A stretch of DNA of 30,962 nt from an uncultured Collinsella sp. GTDB lineage: Bacteria; Actinomycetota; Coriobacteriia; Coriobacteriales; Coriobacteriaceae. Made by a program: the position numbers and the translations under genes. Within the stretch, counting starts at the first letter, position 1. Each line of letters starts with the position of its first letter. The notes below the pieces were generated by a model, which saw only the letters and a program-made list of their open reading frames with translations, did not search any database and was not told the origin of the DNA. Of the stretch, positions 22,796 to 30,069 are shown one piece after another. The stretch is from assembly GCA_905207425.1 (NCBI GenBank), contig CAJLLB010000008.1, forward strand, positions 1-30,962, read 5' to 3'.

Positions 22796-24203
22796 AGGTA
22801 GCGGAGGTATCGACGACGCCGGTCGCATTGGCAACCGCGACTATGACGATCATGCATAGGAGCAGCACACCCAATGCCTTGAGCCAGAGTTTCGCGAGTT
22901 TCTTGCCGCGATAGCTGTCGAGCAGTGCGAATCGCCGACGAAGACGGCGCTTATCGAGCAGCGCAAAATGCATAAGCACCATAAGGCCATCGACAAAGAA
23001 AAAATACTCGATTATGAGAAACCACGTCGGGTAGCTTTGGTTTGCTCCGGTGGGGTGAAAGACGGCAAAGTGACTTCCGGCAAAGAACACAAGCAGCGAG
23101 AAGCAGACGAGCGTATTCCAAATGCGCCCCAGAGACTCCGGAACACGAGAGAGCAGACCGCATGCAGCGGAGGTGGCAGGCCTAGGAAGCTCTGCGGGGT
23201 TTCGGAGCCCTTGGGGCGTCAACCCCGTCTCCAAGGCCGGAGTATGGACAAGCGCAGGCGCAGGAGGCCGCACGGGGTGAATCAGGTCGTATGCCGCGCG
23301 CGTCGCCCGTCCCAACGCTTCCGCACTCGCAAAACGCTTGGTCGGGTCGAGCGCCATCGACATGCAGATGACATCGGCCAGTGGAGTGGGAATGCCACGC
23401 GCCTCGCATTGCTCGCGCATGTCAAGCCCTGGTTTAGGGTCGACTCCCGTCAAGCAGAAGAACAACAGGGCGCCGAGTGCGTAGACGTCGCTTCGCACAC
23501 TCGTCTGCCCAAACCCATACTGCTCGGGCGGCGCATAGGGCCGTGTCCCAAACTTGACGGTATCGGTATCGGCGCCATCGCGCCATACGCGCGCGATCCC
23601 CAAGTCGATAATCACCAGCGATGAAAACATCAGGCCGTCATCAGGCGTATAGTTGGCACCTGTCACGATGATATTCGACGGCTTGAGGTCGCGATGGATC
23701 ACCGGCGCCGACGTCTCCCCCGCCATTGCAAAACCGGCGTGGAGCCCGCCCACGGCATCGCATAGGGCAGGATACAATTCACGCGCATAATCGGGGGTGG
23801 CTCCCAGACGGTACACCAGCGCCCTGAGCGTCTCCCCTTCGATGTATTCCATAACCACGTTGAGCTCGTCGCCCACACGACGACAATCGACGATTCTGGG
23901 CAGGTGCTCAAAACGCCTGCCTGCCCGCTGAGCGGCAAACAAACGCCCGTATGCCCCGCCGATTTGAGCCGAAGCATCGATGCGTTTACGGACAAAGGGG
24001 CCGAGCGAACCACCGCCGGTTCCTTCAAAGTACACGAGCTCGGTTGTTTCAACGGACGAGCGCTTAAGTACACGCTCCACGCGATAGCTGTCGTCGCGAT
24101 CGAGCGACGCCAGGTGCTCGACAAGCGCTGCGGTCAGCTCGTCATCGGAATATGTTGGGGTCTGAGTATCCATAGCCTCCATCATAGCGCAGGGCGCAGA
24201 CAC
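22794..24203 (-). CDS. Membrane Ser/Thr protein kinase (eukaryotic-like)
   Basis: A kinase domain occupies about residues 40-320 and is followed by three C-terminal membrane segments (about 355-375, 390-412 and 443-462). Catalytic motifs are an FVRKRI lysine (Lys73), HRDLKPSN (170-177), DLG in place of DFG (200-202), and the activation segment ending GTRPYAPPEQY, followed by SDVYALGALLF. The DLG form occurs in active kinases. The nucleotide loop is Gly-rich but not a standard GxGxxG. No extracellular sensor domain is visible, only short loops. The start is uncertain: a GTG at 24203 and ATGs at 24185, 24182 and 24173 are all possible, none with an ideal ribosome binding site. An HTH protein gene lies 68 bases upstream on the same strand. 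Confidence 0.9.
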   Translation of the reverse strand: MSAPCAMMEAMDTQTPTYSDDELTAALVEHLASLDRDDSYRVERVLKRSSVETTELVYFEGTGGGSLGPFVRKRIDASAQIGGAYGRLFAAQRAGRRFEHLPRIVDCRRVGDELNVVMEYIEGETLRALVYRLGATPDYARELYPALCDAVGGLHAGFAMAGETSAPVIHRDLKPSNIIVTGANYTPDDGLMFSSLVIIDLGIARVWRDGADTDTVKFGTRPYAPPEQYGFGQTSVRSDVYALGALLFFCLTGVDPKPGLDMREQCEARGIPTPLADVICMSMALDPTKRFASAEALGRATRAAYDLIHPVRPPAPALVHTPALETGLTPQGLRNPAELPRPATSAACGLLSRVPESLGRIWNTLVCFSLLVFFAGSHFAVFHPTGANQSYPTWFLIIEYFFFVDGLMVLMHFALLDKRRLRRRFALLDSYRGKKLAKLWLKALGVLLLCMIVIVAVANATGVVDTSAT

Positions 24204-24271
24204 CCCATGGCATCCGCGCCCCGTTCGTTTGCGTCGTTGTTCGGCAGCTCCGCCAGCTCAGATATCAACCG

Positions 24272-24694
24272 CTAACTCACCGTCTCCTCGCCAAAGCGAT
24301 ACAGCTCCTCGTTGACCTTTTGGAGGCTGCACCCGCGATCGATACAAAAGATGATAATCGCATCGCGGCGGTCCTTGCAGTTAAGGACGCTTACCCCGGC
24401 AGCCGTCAGCGCACGGTTGGTCTCCTTGAGCGTCAGCGCCATCGCAAAGGCAATCTGCAGCACCTTATTGCGGCTCGGATGCCGCGCACCGGTAAAGATC
24501 TGATACCCAAAGGTCTCATTGAGATCGGCCATACGAACCACGCGCGAGCGCTCCAAGCCCTTTTCCTGCAGTAGCTGCTTCAGGTAGTTCGAAAGCGACG
24601 GAGCGGCAAAGTCGTGTTCTTTGATATAGCCATCGATGTTCGGCGCATCGAGAAGCTCATTGAGCAACTCCTCGGTCAGCTTTTTATCGGACAT
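24272..24694 (-). CDS. Small HTH-like protein upstream of the Ser/Thr kinase
   Basis: A 140-residue protein. Residues about 30-100 (LSNYLKQLLQEKGLERSRVVRMADLN...GARHPSRNKVLQIAFAMALTLKETNRAL) look like a Xre/Cro-type helix-turn-helix with spacing slightly unlike the classic motif. The C-terminal part is helical (DAIIIFCIDRGCSLQKVNEELYRF). The ATG has an excellent GGAGGTGA. It is co-directional with, and 68 bases before, the kinase gene, so it could be a substrate or regulator of that kinase. DNA binding is inferred only. Confidence 0.7.
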   Translation of the reverse strand: MSDKKLTEELLNELLDAPNIDGYIKEHDFAAPSLSNYLKQLLQEKGLERSRVVRMADLNETFGYQIFTGARHPSRNKVLQIAFAMALTLKETNRALTAAGVSVLNCKDRRDAIIIFCIDRGCSLQKVNEELYRFGEETVS

Positions 24695-24726
24695 ACGACT
24701 TCACCTCCCCCAGTGCATGCAACATG

Positions 24727-25170
24727 CTAGAAACCGCTTACGTCCGAACGCTCCCAGCTAGCAACCTGGTCGGGAGACACCGTACCCAGCGCCTCGAACT
24801 TCCAGGAGCCGCCCGCCTTCAGATGATTGGTGTTTGCAAGAGCCGTTCCAACCTGGTTGCCATCGGCATCATACAGAACATATTCAATCTGAATGTAGCT
24901 CTTTTCCTTGTCCGTGTTATTGGTCAGGGTGCCCGTGATCTTATAGGTAAACTGATTGGAAGTGTCTTCAGCCTCGTCAGCAATGGTATACGGTTCTTGC
25001 GGTTCTTTTTGCTCCTTAGCCTGCCGTGTCGTCTCGGCAGGTTTTGCCGAATCGCTCGCAGACGAATCGGTTGAGTTGCCGCCCATAGAGCCCACGGCAC
25101 CGACAATAACCAGCACCACGATGATGCCTAGGACAATCTTACCGATTGGCTTCTTTCCCTCTTTTGCCAT
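24727..25170 (-). CDS. Membrane-anchored FxLYD-domain protein
   Basis: A 147-residue protein. A short basic N-terminus is followed by one membrane segment (about 10-30, IVLGIIVVLVIVGAVG), a Ser/Ala/Lys/Glu-rich linker, and a C-terminal beta domain with YVLYDADGNQVG, the FxLYD signature, through to WKFEALG. It is probably anchored outside the membrane, with no catalytic residues. The function of the FxLYD family is unclear; it is common in envelope proteins. The ribosome binding site AGGAAGGAT lies inside one arm of a perfect 14-bp hairpin, described separately. Confidence 0.8.
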   Translation of the reverse strand: MAKEGKKPIGKIVLGIIVVLVIVGAVGSMGGNSTDSSASDSAKPAETTRQAKEQKEPQEPYTIADEAEDTSNQFTYKITGTLTNNTDKEKSYIQIEYVLYDADGNQVGTALANTNHLKAGGSWKFEALGTVSPDQVASWERSDVSGF

Positions 25171-25175
25171 TATTC

Positions 25176-25229
25176 ATCCTTCCTACGATCCGGCTACCGT
25201 GCCGGCACACAGCACATCGTAGGAAGGAT
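25176..25229 (-). promoter_or_regulatory. Hairpin masking the ribosome binding site of the FxLYD gene
   Basis: On the mRNA the 5' arm ATCCTTCCTACGAT (25229-25216) is a perfect complement of ATCGTAGGAAGGAT (25189-25176), which contains the Shine-Dalgarno five bases before the ATG. The loop holds a second hairpin, CCGGC-TACCGT-GCCGG (25190-25205). This could hold the ribosome binding site closed until released by temperature, a ligand, a small RNA or a protein. Alternatively it is a DNA operator. Confidence 0.7.
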
Positions 25230-25334
25230 TAAACTTGAATTCATTAGCTGAGAGCTAAGGCTGCGGTAAACGGCCAATGCAGTTATCCAAACGTTGAGCA
25301 AACGCACTTTGCGCAACCGTCTGCTGGCAGCGCA

Positions 25335-25658
25335 TCAACCCACCGTGACGGATTCCCCGGTAAAGGCACTGACCATCAACAGGACAAAGAACACCAGGTA
25401 GCTGACACTCAGCGGGTACGCAATGACCAGGAATACAACCCAGCCGACATTGGTTTTACCGTCGGCACGACGTTGCTCGCGGCAACGATAGAGCCAAATC
25501 GTCACGCCAATGGCCACAATCAGCAACACGAGTGCCGCTGCTGCCAACCCGGCAAGCGCAAACATCACGCCAATGCTCACAGCAATAACCGGAAGCAGCA
25601 GCAGGCCGCACCCGCATCCACCCGGACTATATACGGCAGACTGTCGGCGTCGCTTCAT
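25335..25658 (-). CDS. Small membrane protein, function unknown
   Basis: A 107-residue protein with a basic start (MKRRRQSAVYS), a PGGCGCG turn, two strong adjacent hydrophobic segments (about 20-57), a basic loop (RCREQRRADGKTN) and another hydrophobic segment (about 72-100). No family is recognised. The ATG at 25658 is preceded by a G-rich stretch (GGGGGTGG), a poor but usable ribosome binding site; a GTG ten codons earlier would overlap the antitoxin stop. It is 30 bases downstream of the HigA-type gene and may share its transcript. Confidence 0.65.
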   Translation of the reverse strand: MKRRRQSAVYSPGGCGCGLLLLPVIAVSIGVMFALAGLAAAALVLLIVAIGVTIWLYRCREQRRADGKTNVGWVVFLVIAYPLSVSYLVFFVLLMVSAFTGESVTVG

Positions 25659-25687
25659 CGCCGCGCCACCCCCATCATCTCTGAGCA

Positions 25688-26029
25688 CTACAGTGCGATG
25701 GCCTGCTGGACAGGAACGATCTTATCCAGTTCCGGTTCGATGCGCCTCTTCTCCGCCTCGAGATCAAACGCTATCTGGGCGCGCAGCCAATAACCATCCG
25801 TCAGGCCAAAGTAGCGGCAAAGGCGAAGGTCGGTGTCGGCCGTCACGCGACGTTTTCCCAAGACAATCTGCCCGATACGCTGAGCCGGAATCCCAGTCTC
25901 TTTCGCAAGGCGATATTGAGAAATGCCCATGGGAACAAGAAACTCCTCTTTGAGAAGCTCACCAGGAGTCACCGGCGACAGCAAATCGGCCGAAGTCTCA
26001 TCACTTGTGATAATCGACGATTTCGACAT
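25688..26029 (-). CDS. HigA-family antitoxin-like Xre regulator, no toxin beside it
   Basis: A 113-residue protein. A short N-terminal tail precedes the HigA-type helix-turn-helix: PGELLKEEFLVPMGISQYRLA, IPAQRIGQIVLGKRRVTADT, then LRLCRYFGLTDGYWLRAQI, closely matching the HigA antitoxin family. In such modules a HigB toxin gene normally sits just upstream. Here 26030-26193 has no frame, so this copy is an orphan: a remnant, or a regulator on its own. The ATG at 26029 follows GGAGATGG; an earlier in-frame ATG at 26077 has no ribosome binding site. The promoter region has a good -10 and a palindrome suited to autoregulation. Confidence 0.85.
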   Translation of the reverse strand: MSKSSIITSDETSADLLSPVTPGELLKEEFLVPMGISQYRLAKETGIPAQRIGQIVLGKRRVTADTDLRLCRYFGLTDGYWLRAQIAFDLEAEKRRIEPELDKIVPVQQAIAL

Positions 26030-26102
26030 TCCAAGCCATCTCCTGTCTCCACTCAAAACAGACCCGATAGCGCTCATTACGATGCAATCATAGTATCGCC
26101 TT

Positions 26103-26148
26103 ACGTTAGTAACGTCAAACGTTTCTATAGACTTACATCTCTATTATA
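26103..26148 (-). promoter_or_regulatory. Candidate promoter and operator of the HigA-type gene
   Basis: On the minus strand TATAAT occurs at 26148-26143. Downstream lies the palindrome ACGTT-ACT-AACGT (26115-26103), a likely binding site for the Xre protein, since such antitoxins usually repress their own promoters. No convincing -35 is seen. Surrounding DNA is clearly AT-rich compared with the rest. Confidence 0.5.
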
Positions 26149-26193
26149 TCGTACGTTTGTTCGTGTTTTCTAGAACAAATAGTCCTTCACGCC

Positions 26194-27381
26194 TTAGTCA
26201 AGCAAAAGTAATCGTTTGTAGACATCGAGGCCTTTGAGCAGGACTTCCTCGTCAAAGAGCATGGTATCAGTATGCAGAGCGCTCGTAGCATAGGCGGGAC
26301 AGCTATCCGAATCGCTCGGGTTTTCTTGACCCTCCGGCACGCCCGTGCCCAGCAAGAAGAACACACCCGGCAGATGACGCTGATAGAACGCGAAATCCTC
26401 GGCGATCAGCAGCGGCTCGTCCACAAGTTGCAGCTCGGACAAGGCAGGCGCAATGTGGGCGAACAGCTCGGGGTCGTTGTCGACCGGCGGATAGCCCTCG
26501 GCAAAGTCGAGATCGTACGTGCAGCCCGTTGCGGCGCAGGCATCGTCCAACACGCGGCGCACGCCTTCGCGCGCGCGGTCGAACATATCATTCGTAAACA
26601 CACGCAGGCTGCCCGCAACATGGGCCTCCCCCGCCACCGCATTGCAGACGGTGCCGGCCTGCAGCAGGCCGAACTTACCAATGCAGGGTTCATCGGCGCC
26701 CAGCTCATCCATCAGTTCGCGCTCGGCAACCAAGAACTTGGCAGCCGCCAGCGCCGCATCGTGCGACTCCTCGACCGGCACACCATAGGTCTTAGCAATA
26801 TGGATGCTCGTTCCGTGAATATGGATATGCGTCTCGCTCGAACGCGCCAGCAACGGACCGGAGCAGCTCGCCAACATGCCGGCGGGCAGATCGGGCCACA
26901 CGTGGAAGCCGAAGATGCGATCCACCCCATAGCGCTCGAACACACCGCTCTCGCATACCGTCTTGGCACCACCGGTCGTTTCCTCGGCCGGCTGGAACAC
27001 AAAGAGAACATTGCGCCTAATGGCGCCCGGATGCTCGCGAATCGTACGGTCGACATACGTCGCGGCGGCAAGCGCCATGGCCATGTGTCCGTCATGTCCG
27101 CAAGCGTGCATCTTGCCGGGATGGGTTGAGGCAAAGGCCGCTCCCGTCGCTTCCGCGATGGGCAGCGCATCCATATCGGCGCGAATCGCCGTGGCATGCG
27201 CGGCATCAACGCCGGCGTCGAAGAAAGCGCAGACGCAGCTGGGGCACGGATGGGTCACTTCGCAGGTGAGCGGTGCCAGCACGCCCTCGATATAGGCAAT
27301 GGTTTGCGGAAGATCGAAATCGAGCTCCGGAATGCGATGGAGATCGCGGCGATAGCGACGGAGTTCTTGGAGCTCGGTCAT
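26194..27381 (-). CDS. M20D-family amidohydrolase, candidate N-acetyl-diaminopimelate deacetylase
   Basis: A 395-residue metal-dependent amidohydrolase. Motifs are RRDLHRIPELDF (family HxxPEL), ADMDALPI, HACGHDGH (Cys94, His96 and His99, metal ligands), FQPAEE with the Glu pair, and a late EDFAFY. The start is the ATG at 27381 with AAGGGA upstream; longer frames are unlikely. It diverges from the lysine operon, whose fourth gene looks like the N-acetyltransferase dapH. In the acetylase branch of lysine synthesis an M20D enzyme removes the acetyl group, so this is a candidate for that step. Other substrates (N-acyl amino acids, hippurate-like compounds) are also common in the family. Confidence 0.85.
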   Translation of the reverse strand: MTELQELRRYRRDLHRIPELDFDLPQTIAYIEGVLAPLTCEVTHPCPSCVCAFFDAGVDAAHATAIRADMDALPIAEATGAAFASTHPGKMHACGHDGHMAMALAAATYVDRTIREHPGAIRRNVLFVFQPAEETTGGAKTVCESGVFERYGVDRIFGFHVWPDLPAGMLASCSGPLLARSSETHIHIHGTSIHIAKTYGVPVEESHDAALAAAKFLVAERELMDELGADEPCIGKFGLLQAGTVCNAVAGEAHVAGSLRVFTNDMFDRAREGVRRVLDDACAATGCTYDLDFAEGYPPVDNDPELFAHIAPALSELQLVDEPLLIAEDFAFYQRHLPGVFFLLGTGVPEGQENPSDSDSCPAYATSALHTDTMLFDEEVLLKGLDVYKRLLLLD

Positions 27382-27531
27382 AGAGGATCCCTTCGTGAGG
27401 CACATCTGTTGCAACTTATTGTGATACAGGATTGTGGCGCACATGTTTCCAGCATATCCCTGCAATTTTTAAACGTTATATACGAATACTCTTGTTTGGT
27501 AAAGTGCAACGTGATAGGGTCTTTACCACTT

Positions 27532-27688
27532 GATAGAGGCGCGGGCACGAAGAGCCGCGGGCGAGCCGGCAGGCTTTGACCCCGTGGGGAGGCGAAACCC
27601 GCCGAACTGGGTTTTACGGGCACGAACAACCTGGTGGGCCTGTGGGAAACACCCACAGGACTGTCTGCAGCAATGCGGGAGCGCTATC
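27532..27688 (+). promoter_or_regulatory. Lysine riboswitch (L-box) aptamer
   Basis: The core matches the lysine riboswitch. P1 is GATAG (27532-27536) with CTATC (27684-27688). AGAGGCGCG follows P1, then GGGAGGCG and the invariant CGCCGAA (27599-27605). P3 lies around CTGGG...CCTGG. P4 is CCTGTGGG (27639-27646) with CCCACAGG (27652-27659). The conserved ACTGTC follows (27660-27665), then a short P5 (CTGC/GCGG). The downstream genes are lysine biosynthesis genes. The intergenic stretch 27382-27531 before it is AT-rich and presumably carries the divergent promoters, but I see no clear boxes. Confidence 0.93.
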
Positions 27689-27745
27689 CGGACATTGGGT
27701 CCACGTTATGCGGATTCGATGCGCAGATGGCGCCGTCTGGATAGC
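27683..27745 (+). promoter_or_regulatory. Expression platform of the lysine riboswitch (translation control)
   Basis: GCTATCCGGAC (27683-27693) pairs with GTCTGGATAGC (27735-27745; one G-U), ending right beside the GAGG ribosome binding site (27746-27749). Its CTATC is the P1 3' strand, so ligand-bound P1 and this stem exclude each other. A small alternative hairpin, CAGATG-GCGC-CGTCTG (27724-27739), would compete for the second arm. There is no T-run, so control is probably at translation. Which state is ON cannot be decided by eye. Confidence 0.6.
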
Positions 27746-27759
27746 GAGGTTTACGGGAC

Positions 27760-30069
27760 ATGGCATTGACCCCCAACGAGGCATATGCGGCCAAGCAGCC
27801 GTTTGTGGACAAAGAGACACTCGAGCATATCGTCGAGCAGTTCCCCACGCCGTTTCATCTATACGACGAGGCGGGCATCCGCCGCAACATGCAAGAAGTG
27901 CGCGACGCCTTTGCATGGAACCCGGGCTTTAAGGAATACTTTGCCGTCAAGGCCAACCCCAACCCGGCGCTCATCTCCATTCTCAACGAATACGGCTGCG
28001 GCTGCGATTGCTCGAGCTATACCGAGCTCATGATCGCCCGTTCGCTGGGTATCACGGGACACGACATCATGTTCTCGTCCAACGACACGCCGGCTGCCGA
28101 CTTTGAGCTCGCCGACAAGCTGGGTGCCATCGTCAACTTTGACGACATCAGCCACATCGAGTTCTTTGAGCGCGTTGCGGGGCCCATCCCCAAGACGGTC
28201 AGCTGCCGCTTTAATCCAGGCGGCCTGTTCCAGCTCTCCAACGGCATCATGGACAACCCGGGCGACTCCAAATATGGCATGACCACCGAGCAGCTCTTCG
28301 AGGCCTTCCGCATGCTCAAAGCCAAGGGCGCCGAGGACTTTGGCATCCACGCATTCCTTGCCAGCAACACTGTCACCAACGACTACTACCCCAAGCTCGC
28401 GCGTATCCTCTTTGAGCTTGCCGTACGCCTGGAGCGCGAGACCGGCGCACACGTCGCCTTCATCAATCTGTCCGGCGGCGTCGGCATCCCCTACCTGCCC
28501 GAGCAGCAGGCCAACGACATTCGCGCCATCGGCGAGGGAGTACACGCGGCATACGACGAGATCCTGGTTCCCGCCGGCATGGGCGATGTGGCCATCTGCA
28601 CTGAGATGGGCCGCTTTATGATGGGCCCCTACGGCTGTCTGGTCACCAAGGCTATCCACGAGAAGCAGATCTACAAGGACTATATCGGTGTCGATGCAAG
28701 CGCCGTCGATTTGATTCGCCCTGCCATGTATGGCGCCTACCACCACATTACGGTGATGGGTCAGCCGGGCGGCGCCGACAAGGCCACGGCGCCCGTCACG
28801 AACACCTATGACATCACGGGCAATCTGTGCGAGAACAACGATAAGTTCGCCATCGACCGCGAGCTGCCGCATATCGACATGGGTGACCTGCTTGTAATCC
28901 ACGATACCGGTGCGCATGGCTACTCCATGGGCTACAACTACAACGGACGTCTGCGCTCCGCCGAGGTCCTGCTGCGCCCCGATGGCGCGGCCGACCTCAT
29001 CCGCCGCGCCGAGCGCCCGGGCGATTACTTTTCCACGCTCGACGTGCTGCCGTGCGGCCGAGAGCTGCTGGCCAAGTCGCGCGCCGAAAGCGCCCGCCGT
29101 CGCGCCCAAGACGAGCGCCTGGCAGTCGCAGCTCAATGGAACAAACGCATCCAGATCGCGGAGGCGAAGGAGAAGAACATGGACATCCGCAATCTCGAGG
29201 GCTCAATCGTCGCCCTGGTTACGCCGTTTAAAAAGGACGGCAGTGTCGACTTTGACGCGCTCGAGCGCCTTATCGATTTCCACTTGCAAAATAGCACCGA
29301 CGCCATTCTCACCCTGGGCACCACCGGCGAGAGCGCCACGATGACCGATGACGAGGACAACTCCGTCGTCGCCGCCGTGGTCAAGCATGTTGCAGGACGC
29401 GTCCCCGTCATCGCCGGCTCAGGCTCCAACTCCACGCAGACCATGCTCACCAAGTCGCTTACTTACCAGGGCTTGGGAGCCGACGGCCTGCTGCTCATTA
29501 CCCCCTACTACAACAAGTCCAACGAAGAGGGTATCTATCAGCACTTTAAGACCGTCGCCGATGCCGTTGACATCCCCTGCATCCTGTACAACATCCCCGG
29601 CCGCTGCGGCTGCGGTATCAGCGAGCGCAACGTAGAGCGCCTAGCCGCGCACCCCAACATCATGGGCATCAAGGAGGCCTCGGGCAACGTCGCCTACGCG
29701 GCCAAAATCGCCCACCTGCTGTCCGACGATTTCCGCATGTACTCGGGCGAGGATGCACTCACAGTGCCGCTCATGAGCCTGGGCGCTTCGGGCACCATCA
29801 GCGTGTGGGCCGACGTGCAGCCGCAGCTTGTACACGACATGTGCCGCGCTTATCTGGACGGCGACGTAGCGCGCGCCCGCGATATCCAGATTGCCGGCCA
29901 GCCGCTCATCAACGCCCTCTTTAGCGAGGTCAACCCCATCCCCGTCAAGGAAGCGCTCGCCCAGATGGGCATGATCGAGGCAAACTACCGTATGCCGCTG
30001 TGCCCCATGGCAGACGACACGCGAGCCGCACTTACCGATGCTCTGAAGGGAGCTGGTCTACTTGATTAA
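27760..30069 (+). CDS. Fused diaminopimelate decarboxylase - dihydrodipicolinate synthase (LysA-DapA)
   Basis: One uninterrupted 769-residue frame covers two enzymes. Residues 1 to about 430 are LysA: a PLP-dependent TIM barrel with the lysine in FAVKANPNP (Lys64), NLSGGVGIPY (Gly loop near 239-242), EMGRFM, and the active-site GNLCENNDKF (Cys357). It converts meso-DAP to lysine. A charged helical linker follows (about 430-473). Residues 474-769 are a full-length DapA: LGTTGES, Tyr610 in LYNIPGR and the Schiff-base lysine in GIKEASGN (Lys638). DapA condenses pyruvate with aspartate semialdehyde. So first and last steps of the branch are joined. The DapA part has its own ATG (29179) and AAGGAG, so it might also be made alone. 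A missing stop from sequencing error or recent mutation cannot be excluded. Start at 27760 follows GAGG. Confidence 0.9.
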   Translation: MALTPNEAYAAKQPFVDKETLEHIVEQFPTPFHLYDEAGIRRNMQEVRDAFAWNPGFKEYFAVKANPNPALISILNEYGCGCDCSSYTELMIARSLGITGHDIMFSSNDTPAADFELADKLGAIVNFDDISHIEFFERVAGPIPKTVSCRFNPGGLFQLSNGIMDNPGDSKYGMTTEQLFEAFRMLKAKGAEDFGIHAFLASNTVTNDYYPKLARILFELAVRLERETGAHVAFINLSGGVGIPYLPEQQANDIRAIGEGVHAAYDEILVPAGMGDVAICTEMGRFMMGPYGCLVTKAIHEKQIYKDYIGVDASAVDLIRPAMYGAYHHITVMGQPGGADKATAPVTNTYDITGNLCENNDKFAIDRELPHIDMGDLLVIHDTGAHGYSMGYNYNGRLRSAEVLLRPDGAADLIRRAERPGDYFSTLDVLPCGRELLAKSRAESARRRAQDERLAVAAQWNKRIQIAEAKEKNMDIRNLEGSIVALVTPFKKDGSVDFDALERLIDFHLQNSTDAILTLGTTGESATMTDDEDNSVVAAVVKHVAGRVPVIAGSGSNSTQTMLTKSLTYQGLGADGLLLITPYYNKSNEEGIYQHFKTVADAVDIPCILYNIPGRCGCGISERNVERLAAHPNIMGIKEASGNVAYAAKIAHLLSDDFRMYSGEDALTVPLMSLGASGTISVWADVQPQLVHDMCRAYLDGDVARARDIQIAGQPLINALFSEVNPIPVKEALAQMGMIEANYRMPLCPMADDTRAALTDALKGAGLLD
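29167..29181 (+). promoter_or_regulatory. dapA: Internal ribosome binding site and ATG for a separate DapA
   Basis: AAGGAG (29167-29172), six-base spacer, then ATG (29179), in frame with the LysA-DapA frame and exactly at the normal start of DapA (MDIRNLEGS). A GGAGG-like GCGGAGG also occurs just upstream. If used, the cell would make both the fusion and a free 296-residue DapA. Confidence 0.6.

Noticed and set aside
25335..26029. HigBA toxin-antitoxin module with the small membrane protein as toxin
   Set aside because: The membrane protein has three hydrophobic segments and no RelE/HigB-type fold, and it is on the wrong side of the antitoxin for that family.
27859..29136. Minus-strand frame of 425 codons opposite lysA
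   Set aside because: It mirrors the LysA coding sequence. No family motifs and no promoter or ribosome binding site.
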